DNA from: Bufo bufo | Taxonomy: Eukaryota; Chordata; Amphibia; Anura; Bufonidae | Direction of reading: 5' to 3' | NCBI RefSeq assembly: GCF_905171765.1 | Contig: NC_053392.1 | Location: forward strand, 406,762,565-406,826,564 | DNA length: 64,000 nt | Shown: piece after piece, positions 12,210 through 23,300 of the stretch | Numbering within the stretch: position 1 is the first letter of the stretch | Layout of the letters: each line of letters starts with the position of its first letter | Program-made: the position numbers and the translations under genes | The notes under the pieces: model-generated | The model's database searches: none | Seen by the model: only the letters and a program-made list of their open reading frames with translations | Told to the model about the DNA's origin: nothing

Positions 12210-13217
12210 TGCTATATTCGATTTTGCAAATATTCGATTGAATATTTGTCTTATATTCGTCGAAATCGAATATTCGTCATCATTCTATTTATTGCAAATA
12301 ATATGCGATTTAATTATTTGCGTATTGCGAGTTTAACTGTATAAGGCAACTTTCCTATTGGTTGGCTAGCTAGAATTAACGAAGATAACAAATATAGAGA
12401 ATATTCGTAAAATACACATATAGACTGCAATTTAGGTAATATAGTGCTATAAACTTTTTTTTGATAGTCGTAATTTTTTTTCCCTTATTAACTTCAGATT
12501 TGAAGAAAAATTACAACTTTGAAAAAAAAGGTTATAGCATTATATTTGCTAAATTGCAGTCTATGTGTGTATTTTACGAATATTCGCTATATTGCTATAT
12601 TGTCTTGTTTTAGAATATGACGAATATGCTAAAAAACTAAGTTATAGCAATATAGCGAATATATTCGTTATTTAGAATATTCGTATTTTTTTTCTTTCAA
12701 TGTGCACTGTTATTCCACTGTGGCATACTCGTCCCCGACAAGCGTCCCCGTCACCATGGGAACGCCTGTGGGTTAGAATATACCATCGGATCTGAGTTTT
12801 CACGATTGCTGGAAAAACTCACATCCGATAGTATATTCCAAACCACAGGCGTTCCCATGGTGACGGGGAGGAGAATGCGAGCAACTGTACAGATTGGGGA
12901 AAAAAAAGACTAATGTTCTAAATAATGAATATATTCACTATATTGCTATATATTAGTTTTTTTTAGAATATTCGTCCATTTTTTTTCCATATGAATACAT
13001 GATTCCTTCCTGCTTAAGTTGCTTGTGGGCCAATGACTCGTTGGCCCACAAGCAAGAAGCAGGGAGCAATCATGTATTCATTCACTGTTCAGATTGAAAA
13101 GATGACGAATATTCTAAAAACAAATATATTCGCTATAGTGCTATATATTCGTTTTTTTCGAATATTCATGGATATTCCAATAAAAGGAATATATAGCAAT
13201 ATTTAGCCGATCTCTAA
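12210..13217. repeat. AT-rich repeat with three palindromic modules
   Basis: The stretch is dominated by attcg/cgaat motifs. Three foldbacks sit in a row: about 12412-12580, 12745-12868 and 12985-13076. The hAT element at 6530 inserted close to its left edge, because tagtgatgag at 6514 resembles a hAT-like terminus and the sequence continues at 12202. A possible matching right end is ccgatctcta (to about 13216). Flanking duplication could not be confirmed, so assignment to a hAT-like MITE is tentative. Confidence 0.5.
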
Positions 13218-13392
13218 TAGTTTGATAAACAAAAATTTCGCAAGACGGGCTTAGACAATTACCTCGGTCAGGCAGGCCAAGCAGGAAGAAGCACCAGTAC
13301 GGCAACGGCCGGGTGCAATAATCGAAATCGTGATATCGAAATATTTTTTGCAGATAATATTCTATTATATTCGCTATCGCTATCCCTATTTT

Positions 13393-13850
13393 TTTGTAAA
13401 CTTCTGTTTATTGAAAAGTACAGGTTAATACAATGTTCAAGTAAAAGAGAAACAGCTCTCAATATACAATTAGAATGACATATATAGCTTTCACATTACA
13501 TAGTTCCTTAATCTGGTGGTATAGGTATATATGTTAAAGACATTTCTGTTCCTTCAATTCCTTTTCTTTTTTTTTTTTAACTTCCCAACATGATCCCTCC
13601 CCCCCCCACCTCCCTCCCATCCCCCCCTTCATCTCAGATACTCACTTATTTGTTAGAGTTTCGTCAAACATGTACCTATTACCATGTGCCTATCGAATTC
13701 CATTACACGTGACCCATTCAAAACTAACTTCTCGCTTTCTACAGTTATAAGATATGCTTCGTATGAATTTGGTACCATTTATCTGATGTTCCCAATTTCA
13801 AGTACCACTCTGTATATATGAACGGTCTAATGTGGATGACAATTTCTTGG
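13393..13850 (-). mobile_element. 5'-truncated LINE 3' end
   Basis: The segment is bounded by a 14-bp duplication gctatccctatttt (13379-13392 and 13851-13864). Read on the minus strand it ends in an AATAAA signal followed by a short poly(A), with a G-rich stretch before it (13585-13630 on the plus strand is C-rich). These are marks of target-primed reverse transcription. No reverse transcriptase sequence remains, so the LINE clade is uncertain; an L1-like 3' UTR would fit. Confidence 0.7.
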
Positions 13851-13864
13851 GCTATCCCTATTTT

Positions 13865-14656
13865 AAATAAAGCGGGTAACTTAAACGTGTGTGAAAATAT
13901 GTCTGACGTAATTTACAGTATTCAAACTGCCCAGTGACTGTGACCAGTGTGAACTCCCCCTCATCAATCATTAATTCATCATCCTCACTAGTTGAACTTG
14001 ACAAGTGAATGAATACAATGACTACTGGAAGTCAAAGTTCAGACACATATTTGAGAGAGATGAGGACAACATCATATTAACTGTAAGAAATATTCTATTA
14101 AAGCATATATGTTGTTTTTGTATTGCATGCAGCACAATGATTGTTTGGTAGATCACGAATTCTAAAATATTTGTAGATGCGATTATTATCTATATTGATA
14201 CGATTGTTTATATTTTTTTGTCTGGTTAGAGTATATATTACGAATTGGTGAAATTAGAATTCTTGTTTCGTCGCGCACAATGTTAGTAGCATGTATGTAT
14301 GGTCCATGGAAAAACTCTATCACAGGTACATAGCACATCAATTTTCCTGCCACTAAATATATACCACACACTATATAACACACACACAATATATATAGAG
14401 ATTATATTTTATGACCAAGAGCTTTCTTAGTCTGAATGTAAGGTTTTCACGGTTCATTTTGTGTTACACAGGGTGCACCCCGTCGAGGCGAACCAGCTAT
14501 ACAACACATACGGTACCGTGCCTTAACAAGACAGGTACATCTCAGCTTACTTGGGCAATATCTGATTTGTCAGAGCCCACACACATAGAATCGCAATAGA
14601 ATCAGGATTCTTAACAGTAACTTGAAAAAAAAAAATAATAATAATCGGGTATATGT
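13865..14656. other. No gene recognised
   Basis: AT-rich DNA without a convincing frame or repeat boundary. It may be part of the unit that received the short LINE insertion. The piggyBac element begins at its right edge. Confidence 0.5.
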
Positions 14657-14689
14657 TTAACCACCTCAGCTCCCCTAGCTTAAACACCC

Positions 14690-15522
14690 TTAAAGGGCTT
14701 CTGTCACCCCACTAAACAGTTTTTTTTTTTTTTGGTTACTTTTAATCTCTAAACTGCGATTTATGCATACATACTGTAATTAATCATTTTGGTTCAGCAG
14801 ATTATGTTAAAAACGTACTTTTAAAATATGCTAATTACCTTGCTACCAGCAATTAGGGCGGCTACTTGCTGGTAGCAGCCGCATCCTCCTATCCTAATGA
14901 CGCCCCCTCCGCATGTTGATTGACAGGGCCAGCGGACGGGATCTTTCTCTGCTGGCCCTGTCTGCTATCAAGATCTCGCGCCTGCGCCTTACCTGTCTTC
15001 AGTCGGCGCAGGCGCACTGAGAGGCGGACGCTCGCTCGGCCGCTCCATCCTCAATGCGCCGATGACATCACATCTACACCCGGCGCAGGCGCATTGAGGA
15101 AGGAGCAGCCGAGCGAGCGTCCCCCTTCTCAATGCGCCTGTGCCGGGTGTAGATGTGATGTCACCGGTGCTGGCGCATTGAGGATGGAGCGGCCGAGCGA
15201 GCGTTCGCGCCGAATGAAGACAGGTACAGCACAGGCGCCAGATTTTGAATGCAAACAGGGCCAGCAGAGAGAGATCTCGTCCGCTGGCCCTGTCAATCAA
15301 CATGCGGAGGGGCGTCTTTAGGATAGGAGGATGCGGCTGCTACCAGCAAGTAGCCGCCCTAATTGCTGGTAGCAAGGTAATTTGCATATTTTAAAAGTAC
15401 GTTTTTAACATAATCTGCTGAACCAAAATGATTTGGTATGTATGCATAAATCGCAGTATAGGGATTATAATTAACCAAAAAAAAAAAAAAAACAGATTAG
15501 TGGGGTGACAGAAGCCCTTTAA
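14690..15522. mobile_element. Palindromic TTAA MITE (foldback)
   Basis: TTAA flanks the unit on both sides. The ends read AGGGCTTCTGTCACCCCACTAA and its inverse. The inverted symmetry runs far beyond the ends: the tgctaccagcaattagggcgg, gacagggccagcgga and gcgcaggcgca blocks recur inverted, so most of the 833 bp is two arms of about 400 bp meeting near 15105. It is inserted about 30 bp inside the left end of the piggyBac element. Confidence 0.85.
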
Positions 15523-18040
15523 TGACAAGACCACTTTTTATACTTCTGCACTACACTACTTTCACCGTTTATTGCTCGGTCATGCAACTTACCACCCAAA
15601 TGAATTTGACCTCCTTTTCTTCTCACTAATAGAGCTTTCATTTGGTGGTATTTTATTGCTGCTGACATTTTTTGTTATTAATCGAAATTTAACAACATTT
15701 TTGCAAAAAAATGAAATTTTTCACTTTCAGTTGTAATTTTTTTTTTAAAACGAGATCTATATATAGATTTTTCTCTAAATTTATTGTTCTACATGTCTTT
15801 GATAAAAAATAAATGTTTGGGTAAAAAAAAAATGGTTTGGTTAAAAGTTATAGCGTTTACAAACTATGGTACAAAAATGTGAATTTCCGCTTTTTGAAGC
15901 AGCTCTGACTTTCTGAGCACCTGTCATGTTTCCTGAGGTTCTACAATGCCCAGACAGTAAAAACACCCCACAAATAACCCCATTTCAGAAAGTAGACACC
16001 CTAAGGTATTCGCTGATGGGCATAGTGAGTTCATAGAACTTTTTATTTTTTGTCACAAGTTAGTAAGCGGAAAATGATGATTTATTTTTATTTATTTTTT
16101 TTCCTTACAAAGTCTCATATTCCACTAACTTGTGACAAAAAATAAAAACTTCCATGAACTCACTATGCCCATCACAAAATACCTTGGGGTGTCTTCTTTC
16201 CAAAATGGGGTCACTTGTGGGGTAGTTATACTGCCCTGGCATTTTAGGGGCCCTAATGTGTGGGAAGTAGTTTGAAATAAAAATGTGTAAAAAATGCCCT
16301 GTGAAATCCTAAAGGTGCTCTTTGGAATGTGGGCCCCTTTGCCCACCTAGGCTGCAAAAAAGTGTCACACATCTGGTATCGCCGTACTCAGGAGAAGTTG
16401 GGCAATGTGTTTTGGGGTGTCATTTTACATATACCCATGCTGGGTGAGATAAATATCTCGGTCAAATGCCAATTTTGTATAAAAAAATGGGAAAAGTTGT
16501 CTTTTGCCGAGATATTTCTCTCACCCAGCATGTGTATATGTAAAAAGACACCCCAAAACACATTGCCCTACTACTAAATATCTCTCTAAAAGTCAACTTT
16601 TCCCATTTTTTTATACAAAGTTGTCATCTTAGAGAGATATTTCTCTCACCCAGCATGGGTATATGTAAAAATACACCCCAAAACACATTGCCCGATTTCT
16701 CCTGAGTACGGCGATACCAGATGTGTGACACTTTTTTGCAGCCTAGGTGGGCAAATGGGCCCACATTCCAAAGAGCACCTTTCGGATTTCACAGGGCATT
16801 TTTTACACATTTTGATTTCAAACTACTTCTCACACATTAGGGCCCCTAAAATGCCATGGCAGTATAACTACCCCACAAGTGACCCCATTTTGGAAAGAAG
16901 ACACCACAAGGTATTTCGTGATTGGCATAGTGAGTTCATGGAAGTTTTTATTTTTTGTCACAAGTTAGTGGAATATGAGACTTTGTAAGAAAAAAATAAA
17001 TAAAAAATCATCATTTTCCGCTAACTTGTGACAAAAAATAAAAAATTCTAGGAACTCGCCATGCCCCTCACAGAATACCTTGGGGTGTCTTCTTTCCAAA
17101 ATGGGGTCACTTGTGGGGTAGTTATACTGCCCTGGCATTTTAGGGACCCTAATGTGTGAGAAGTAGTTTGAAATCAAAATGTGTAAAAAATGCCCTGTGA
17201 AATCCAAAAGGTGCTCTTTGGAATGGGGGCCCCTTTGCCCACCTAGGCTGCAAAAAAGTGTCACACATGTGGTATTGCCGTACTCGGAAGAAGTAGGGCA
17301 ATGTGTTTTGGGGTGTCTTTTTACATATACCCATGCTGGGTGAGAGAAATATCTCGGCAAAAGACAACTTTTCCCATTTTTTATACAAAGTTGGCATTTG
17401 ACCAAGATATTTATCTTACCCAGCATGGGTATATGTAAAATGACACCCCAAAACACATTGCCCAACTTCTCCTGAGTACGGCGATACCAGATGTGTGACA
17501 CTTTTCTGCAGCCTAGATGCGCAAAGGGGCCCAAATTTATTTTAGGAGGGCATTTTTAGACATTTGGATTCCAGACTTCTTCTCACGCTTTAGGGCCCCT
17601 AAAATACCAGGGCAGTATAAATACCCCACATGTGACCCCATTTTGGAAATAAGACACCCCAAGGTATTCAATGAGGGGCATGGCGAGTTCATAGAATTAT
17701 TATTTTTTTTGGCACAAGTTAGCGGAAATTGATTTTTTTTTGTTTTTTTTCACAAAGTCTCCCTTTCCGCTAACTTGGGACAAAAATTTTAATCTTTCAT
17801 GGACTCAATATGCCCCTCAGCAAATACCTTGAGGTGTCTTCTTTCCAAAATGGGGTGTTTGTACTGCCCTGGCATTTGAGGGTCTCCGCAATTATTACAT
17901 GTATGGCCAGCATTAGGAGTTTCTGCTATTCTCCTTATATTGAGCATACGGGTAATGAGATTATTTTTTTTCCTTCAGCCTCTGGGCTGAAAGAAAAAAT
18001 GAACGGCACAGATTTCTTCATTCGCATCGATCAATGTGGA
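15523..18040. repeat. Alternating inverted-repeat array inside piggyBac element
   Basis: A module containing gcctaggtgggcaaa, cacacatctggtatcgccgtactc and ccatgctgggtgaga occurs in plus orientation near 16330 and 17225 and in minus orientation near 16730 and 17510. Adjacent modules therefore face each other, with a dyad period of about 900 bp. A second module (ccccaaggtatt...cacaagttagtggaa) alternates with it. The same array recurs at 62020-64000. Open frames giving similar peptides on both strands here follow from the inverted symmetry and are not taken as genes. Confidence 0.85.
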
Positions 18041-18709
18041 TGAAAAAATCTCTGCCAAAAAAAAAAAAAGGAGGGGAAAGGCATCTGCCAGGACATAGGA
18101 GCTCCGCCCAACATCCAAACCCACTTAGCCCGTATACCCTGGCAAACCCGATTTCTCCATTCACATCAATCGATTGCCGGGATTTTTTTATTCTTTTTTA
18201 TATACAAAGTGTTTGCCAAAGCATATGAACACCGCCGCCCCCTCAGCTCATAAGCCTCGGCAAACGTATCTTTTACTGCAGAGGAGAAATCTCGTCTTGC
18301 AGCGCCGCATACACCGACTTTTGTGTAATCTGACAGCAGTGCAATGCTTCTGTCAGAATGCACATCAGTGCTGCAGCTAGTCGATCGGTTGGTCCACCTG
18401 GAAGGTAAAAACCAGGCCACAACGCAATAAATTTATTAACTTTATAATAACATTTGAACGGAACATATAAACTTTATTAAACTTTTTGAACAGAACGTTA
18501 ACTTTTTTGCTTACCGGTGATTTTTTTATTTTTTTACCTTTATAGGACAAACCTCTCCTTCCCCATGGGACAATGTGCAAAGCGCAAATCGCCCAAAGAT
18601 GTGGCGAAGTACATTATGCACTTTGTCCCAGGTGAAAGGAGAGGTTTGCAGCAGCTGTGAGTGAAAGGGCCCTAATAGCCCTGTATGCCTGTCCTGTGAG
18701 ATGCCATCC
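18041..18709 (-). other. piggyBac 3' non-coding segment
   Basis: This follows the transposase stop in transcription order (minus strand). It includes an aataaatttatt stretch near 18427, giving a possible minus-strand polyadenylation signal. A hairpin is formed by gcaaacctctcc-type blocks at 18545-18560 and 18636-18652. No other gene is visible. Confidence 0.5.
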
Positions 18710-19808
18710 CTATGCTAAGTGTACCTGTGTGTGGTACTTCCGGAAACACTCCCCTAAGCATTGGGCAGGGTGGTCAGGGCAGTCAGGACAGAAATAGCGG
18801 GTGTCACGCCTTATTCCACTCCTGCTACAGACACGACATCTTTTTCGGGGTGACGGTTGGGTTGAGGTACCAGCAACGACATTGGGGAAATGTCGCTCGT
18901 GTAGACGGGTCACTACACTGGTGGATGGGGCCACGGAACCTCCTGGATACAGGAGGTTCTCGATGATCTCTTCCTGAAATTTGAGGAAGGATCCTGTTCT
19001 CCCAGCCTTACTCTAGAGAACAAAACTATTATATGCAGCCAATTGAATCAAATATACAGACACCTTCTTATACCAGCGTCTGGTGCGTTGGGAAACTAAA
19101 TAAGGAGCCAACATCTGGTCATTGAAGTCCACCCCTCCCATGTGAAGGTTATAGTCGTGGACTGAGAGGGGCTTTTCAATGACACTGGTTGCCCGTTCTA
19201 TTTGTATTGTCGTGTCTGCGTGAATGGAGGAGAGCATGTAAACGTCACGCTTGTCTCTCCATTTCACCGCGAGCAGTTCTTCGTTACACAAGGCAGCCCT
19301 CTCCCCCCTTGCAAGACGGGTGTTAACGAGCCGTTGGGGGAAGCCCCGGCGACTAGGTCGATCGGTGCCACAGCAGCCAATCTGTTCTAGGAACAAATTC
19401 CTGAAGAGGGGCACACTTGTGTAAAAATTGTCCAGATAAAGATGGTACCCCTTGCCAAATAAGGGTGACACCAAGTCCCAGACTGTCTTCCCACTGCTCC
19501 CCAGGTAGTCAGGGCAACCGACCGGCTCCAGGGTCTGATCTTTACCCTCATAAATCCGAAATTTGTGGGTATAGCCTGTGGCCCTTTCACAGAGCTTATA
19601 CAATTTGACCCCATACCGGGCGCGCTTGCTTGGGATGTATTGTTTGAAGCCAAGGCGCCCGGTAAAATGTATAAGGGACTCGTCTACGCAGATGTTTTGC
19701 TCAGGGGTATACAAATCTGCAAATTTGTTGTTGAAGTGGTCTATGAGGGGCCGAATTTTGTGGAGCCGGTCAAAAGCTGGGTGCTGTTGTCGCTAAAGTG
19801 CAGGAAAC
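18710..19808 (-). pseudogene. piggyBac transposase, C-terminal two thirds
   Basis: Read from 19808 down, it begins LRFLHFSDNS and is continuous with the N-terminal part beyond the inserted LTR element. A one-base frameshift lies near 19785. The main frame then carries all three Asp-containing motifs of the piggyBac nuclease: NICVDES, FHLYLDNFYTS and MGGVDFNDQM. A single TAG at 19013-19015, following YNSFVL, cuts the frame. The same frame continues to 18710 with the Cys-rich C-terminal finger (CRVCSRSGIRRDTRYFCPDC) ending at TAG. Motif order matches vertebrate piggyBac transposases. One frameshift, one nonsense codon and one insertion abolish function. Confidence 0.93.
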
Positions 19809-19813
19809 GCAGG

Positions 19814-20344
19814 TGTCACAACCAGACAGTTGAGAAGCTCTGACAGGAGCTTTCCAGATCCTCCTCCTTGAGTTTCTTTGTTTGGTTAAGTTCCTCATCT
19901 CGTTAGTCTATCTCAGCTGTCATGCAGTTGGACTGATTGCTGCCCTTTAAGTTCCTCCCCAGAATGCAGTAGTGTGCGGCTTATACAACTTCCTGGAGTG
20001 TGTGTGCATGCTGTTCCTAGTTCCCAGTCCACAGTCGTCTGCAAGATAAGTGCTGTTTATGTATTTATGATTTTCTGTTTTCTGGATCCAGGTGACCCTG
20101 ATTCCCTCCGTGTCTGTGTAGGGAGCCGGTGGTCATGTCCCCTCACTATTGTAGGGTCTTCAGGTGTAAGATAGTCGAGGTACGTGGATATGCGCCCATC
20201 CACCTTTGGGGTGGTCGCATAGGCTAAGCAATAAGGGAGAGCGGCAGGTCTCATGCAGGGGTCTCCCTTTTGTTCCTTAGTTGTGTATCCAGTGAGTCAT
20301 TGTTTATATTGTATTGTCTTGTTTCCTGTACACCATCCGTGACA
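19814..20344 (+). repeat. 5' LTR of chromovirus copy 1
   Basis: It is 531 bp from TGTCACAACC to CCGTGACA. A TATA-like CTTTAAG sits at 19945-19951, and gcggcttata at 19976-19985 begins about 27 nt further on, a likely transcript start. Confidence 0.95.
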
Positions 20345-20345
20345 T

Positions 20346-20355
20346 TATAAGCCGC
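20346..20355 (+). promoter_or_regulatory. Self-primer binding site, copy 1
   Basis: tataagccgc follows the 5' LTR by one base and is exactly complementary to gcggcttata at 19976-19985. It lacks the TGG that starts tRNA-type primer sites. The Tf1/sushi group is known to prime from its own RNA 5' end; assignment here rests on this complementarity and its repetition in copy 2. Confidence 0.75.
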
Positions 20356-20371
20356 CAAAACCGTCTCAAGC

Positions 20372-23300
20372 ATGGATCCGGTTTCACTTTTGGCTGAACG
20401 CCTCCAGGGTCTTTCATTGGAGGTAGCTGATCTCCGTAGGATTTTTTCTCAGTTTCAAGTGACCGTCAGCTTGCGTTCATGGAGTTTGTGCTGAGCCTAA
20501 GATCTCGCTCCCAGATACGTTCTCTGGGGGTAGTGAGAATTTTGTGTGTTTTAAAGAGGCTTGCAAACTCCATTTTCGCCTTCTTCCCCATTCCTCTGGT
20601 GATGAAGAACGGAGGGTGGGGATCATTGTATCGCTGCTCAGGGGTAACGCTCAGTCTTGGGCCTTTTCGCTACCGGAGGGGGCACGGCCCCTCCGCTCAG
20701 TGGATGAATTCTTTTTAGCCCTGGGTCAGATATATGATGATCCGGATCGTATTGCTCTGGCTGAGTCTAGACTACGTCTGTTATGCTAGGGTAAACAATC
20801 CGCAGAGATATACTGCTCAGAATTTCGGAGATGGGCAGCTGATACTGGTTGGAATGATGCTGCACTCCGAAGTCAATTTTGCCATGGTCTTTCAGAGGGA
20901 TTGAAAGATGCATTTGCCTTTCATGAGAGACCTACCTCCTTGGATTCTGCTATGTCTCAGGCCGTTCGTATTGACAGGCGTCTTAGAGAGAGAGGAGAGA
21001 TCTCTCCTTCCTGTCATACTCAGTCCCGGGACAGTGCAGCGGTCTCTTTCTGTGCGCAGGGGTCTCAGTCGCTGTCAGCCCCTTCTGAGCAGGAGCCCAT
21101 GCAGCTGGGGTTGATTGCCTCTGACAATAGAAGATTCAGCCCGCATGGGAGGGTTTGTTTTTGTTGTGGAGGTATTAATCATTTGGCAAATGTTTGTCCC
21201 TCTAGGAGATTCAGGCAGTTTTCTGGGAGTAATAAAGAAACAAAAAGGAAAAAATCTTTTAAAAATGTTCCGTCTGTTACTATTGGCAGGGTTGAGGCGG
21301 AAATTGAAGGTTTTCCGTTTGCTTGTAGTTCCCGTTTTGTCCTGCCTGCTAGGGTGGCGCTAGAGAGCAAAAGCATTTTTTGTGAGATTTTTGTGGATAG
21401 TGGAGCAGCTGTCAATCTCATTGATAATCAATAAGCAATAACTTATGGTTTCCAGGTATGCACTTTGGGAAAGGATATTCCTGTTTTTGCTATTGATTCC
21501 GCTCCACTTTCTCAGAAATCATTAAAGGGCATAGTTCACAATGTCCGTTTAATTGTGAGTGACGCTCATGTTGAGGATGTGTCATGTTTCGTCCTTAGCG
21601 GTTTGCCTACTCCTCTAGTGTTGGGACTACCCTGGCTCACTAAACATAACCCCACCATTGATTGGCAAGCGAGGCAAATAAATGGTTGGAGTGACTTTTG
21701 CAGAGAGAATTGCCTCATGACATCTGTTTCTGAGGTTTCTACTAAGACTGTACCACCTTTCCTCTCTGAATTTTCGGATGTCTTCTCCGAGAGTGGAGTT
21801 CAGGATTTGCCCCCGCACAGGGAGTACGATTGCCCTATTAATCTCATCCCAGGCGCCAAGCTGCCTAAATCTCGTTTATACAATCTTTCCCAACCTGAGA
21901 GGGTCGCTATGCGTGCTTATATCTCTGAGAGTCTGAGAAAAGGACACATACGACCCTCGAAGTCACCTGTTGCCGCTGGTTTTTTCTTTGTTAAGAAAAA
22001 AGATGGTTCTTTAAGACCTTGTCTGGATTTCAGGGAGCTGAACAGTATCACTATTCGTGACCCTTATCCGCTTCCTCTGATCCCGGACCTGTTTAACCAG
22101 GTTGTTGGGGCTAAAGTCTTTTCCAAATTAGACCTAAGAGGGGCATACAACCTGGTCAGGGTCAGAGAAGGAGACGAATGGAAGACGGCTTTCAATACCC
22201 CTGAGGGCCATTTTGAGAATTTGGTTATGCCTTTTGGTTTGATGAATGCCCCAGCCGTTTTTTCAGCATTTTGTGAACAGCATTTTTTATCATTTAATGG
22301 GAAAATTTGTATTAGTGTATTTGGATGACATTTTGATTTTTTCTCCTGATTTCAAGACTCATAAGGAACATTTACGTCAGGTCTTGCTCATCCTGCGGGA
22401 GAATAAATTATACGCGAAACTGGAAAAATGTGTGTTTGCGGTTCCAGAAATTCAATTTCTGGGGTTTCTTCTCTCCGCTTCTGGTTTTCGCATGGACCCC
22501 GAGAAGGTCCGCGCTGTGCTTGAGTGGGAGCTTCCTTAGAATCAGAAGGCGCTGATGCGTTTTTTGGGCTTTGCCAATTATTACAGGAAATTTATTTTGA
22601 ATTATTCCTCTGTTGTTAAACCACTCACTGATATGACCAGAAAGGGGGTAGATTTTTCTTCCTGGTCGGTAGAGGCGCTTAAGGCCTTTTCTAATATCAA
22701 GGAGAGTTTTGCTTCCGCTCCCATCCTGGTACAACCTGATATTTCGTTACCCTTCATAGTTGAGGTTGATGCTTCTGAGGTAGGGGTGGGTGCGGTCTTG
22801 TCTCAGGGTTCCTCTCCTGCCAAATGGCAACCATGTGCCTTTTTTTTGAAGAAACTCTCCTCCGCAGAGAGAAATTATGATGTGGGAGATAGGGAATTGT
22901 TGGCCATCAAGTTGGCTTTTGAGGAATGGCGCCATTGGCTAGAGGGAGCCAGACACCCTATTACCGTGTTTACTGACCATAAAAATCTGGCCTACTTGGA
23001 GTCAGCCAAGCGTCTGAACCCGAGACAGGCCAGATGGTCTTTGTTCTTTTCAAGGTTTAATTTTGTTGTCACGTTCCGCCCTGGGGTTAAGAATGTGAAG
23101 GCAGATGCCCTGTCACGTTGTTTTTCGGGAGGTGGGAATTTTGAAGACCCGGGTCCCATTTTGGCTGAAGGTGTGGTGGTCTCTGCTCTTTTTCCTGAAT
23201 TGGAGGCAGAGGTGCAGGCAGCCCAGTCAGAGGCTCCTGATCTTTGTCCTCCTGGGAGGTTGTTTGTGCCTCTCGCTTTGAGACACAAAATTTTTAAGGA

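Noticed and set aside
16329..17534. Open frames giving MGPFAHLGCKKVSHIWYR-type peptides on both strands (also 62561-63567)
   Set aside because: They arise from the alternating inverted array: the same module read in both orientations gives the same peptide. Stops and frames are not conserved between modules and no known domain is visible.
20346..20356. tRNA-type primer-binding site for the chromoviruses
   Set aside because: No TGG follows the LTR, and the sequence instead pairs with the LTR's own presumed RNA start.
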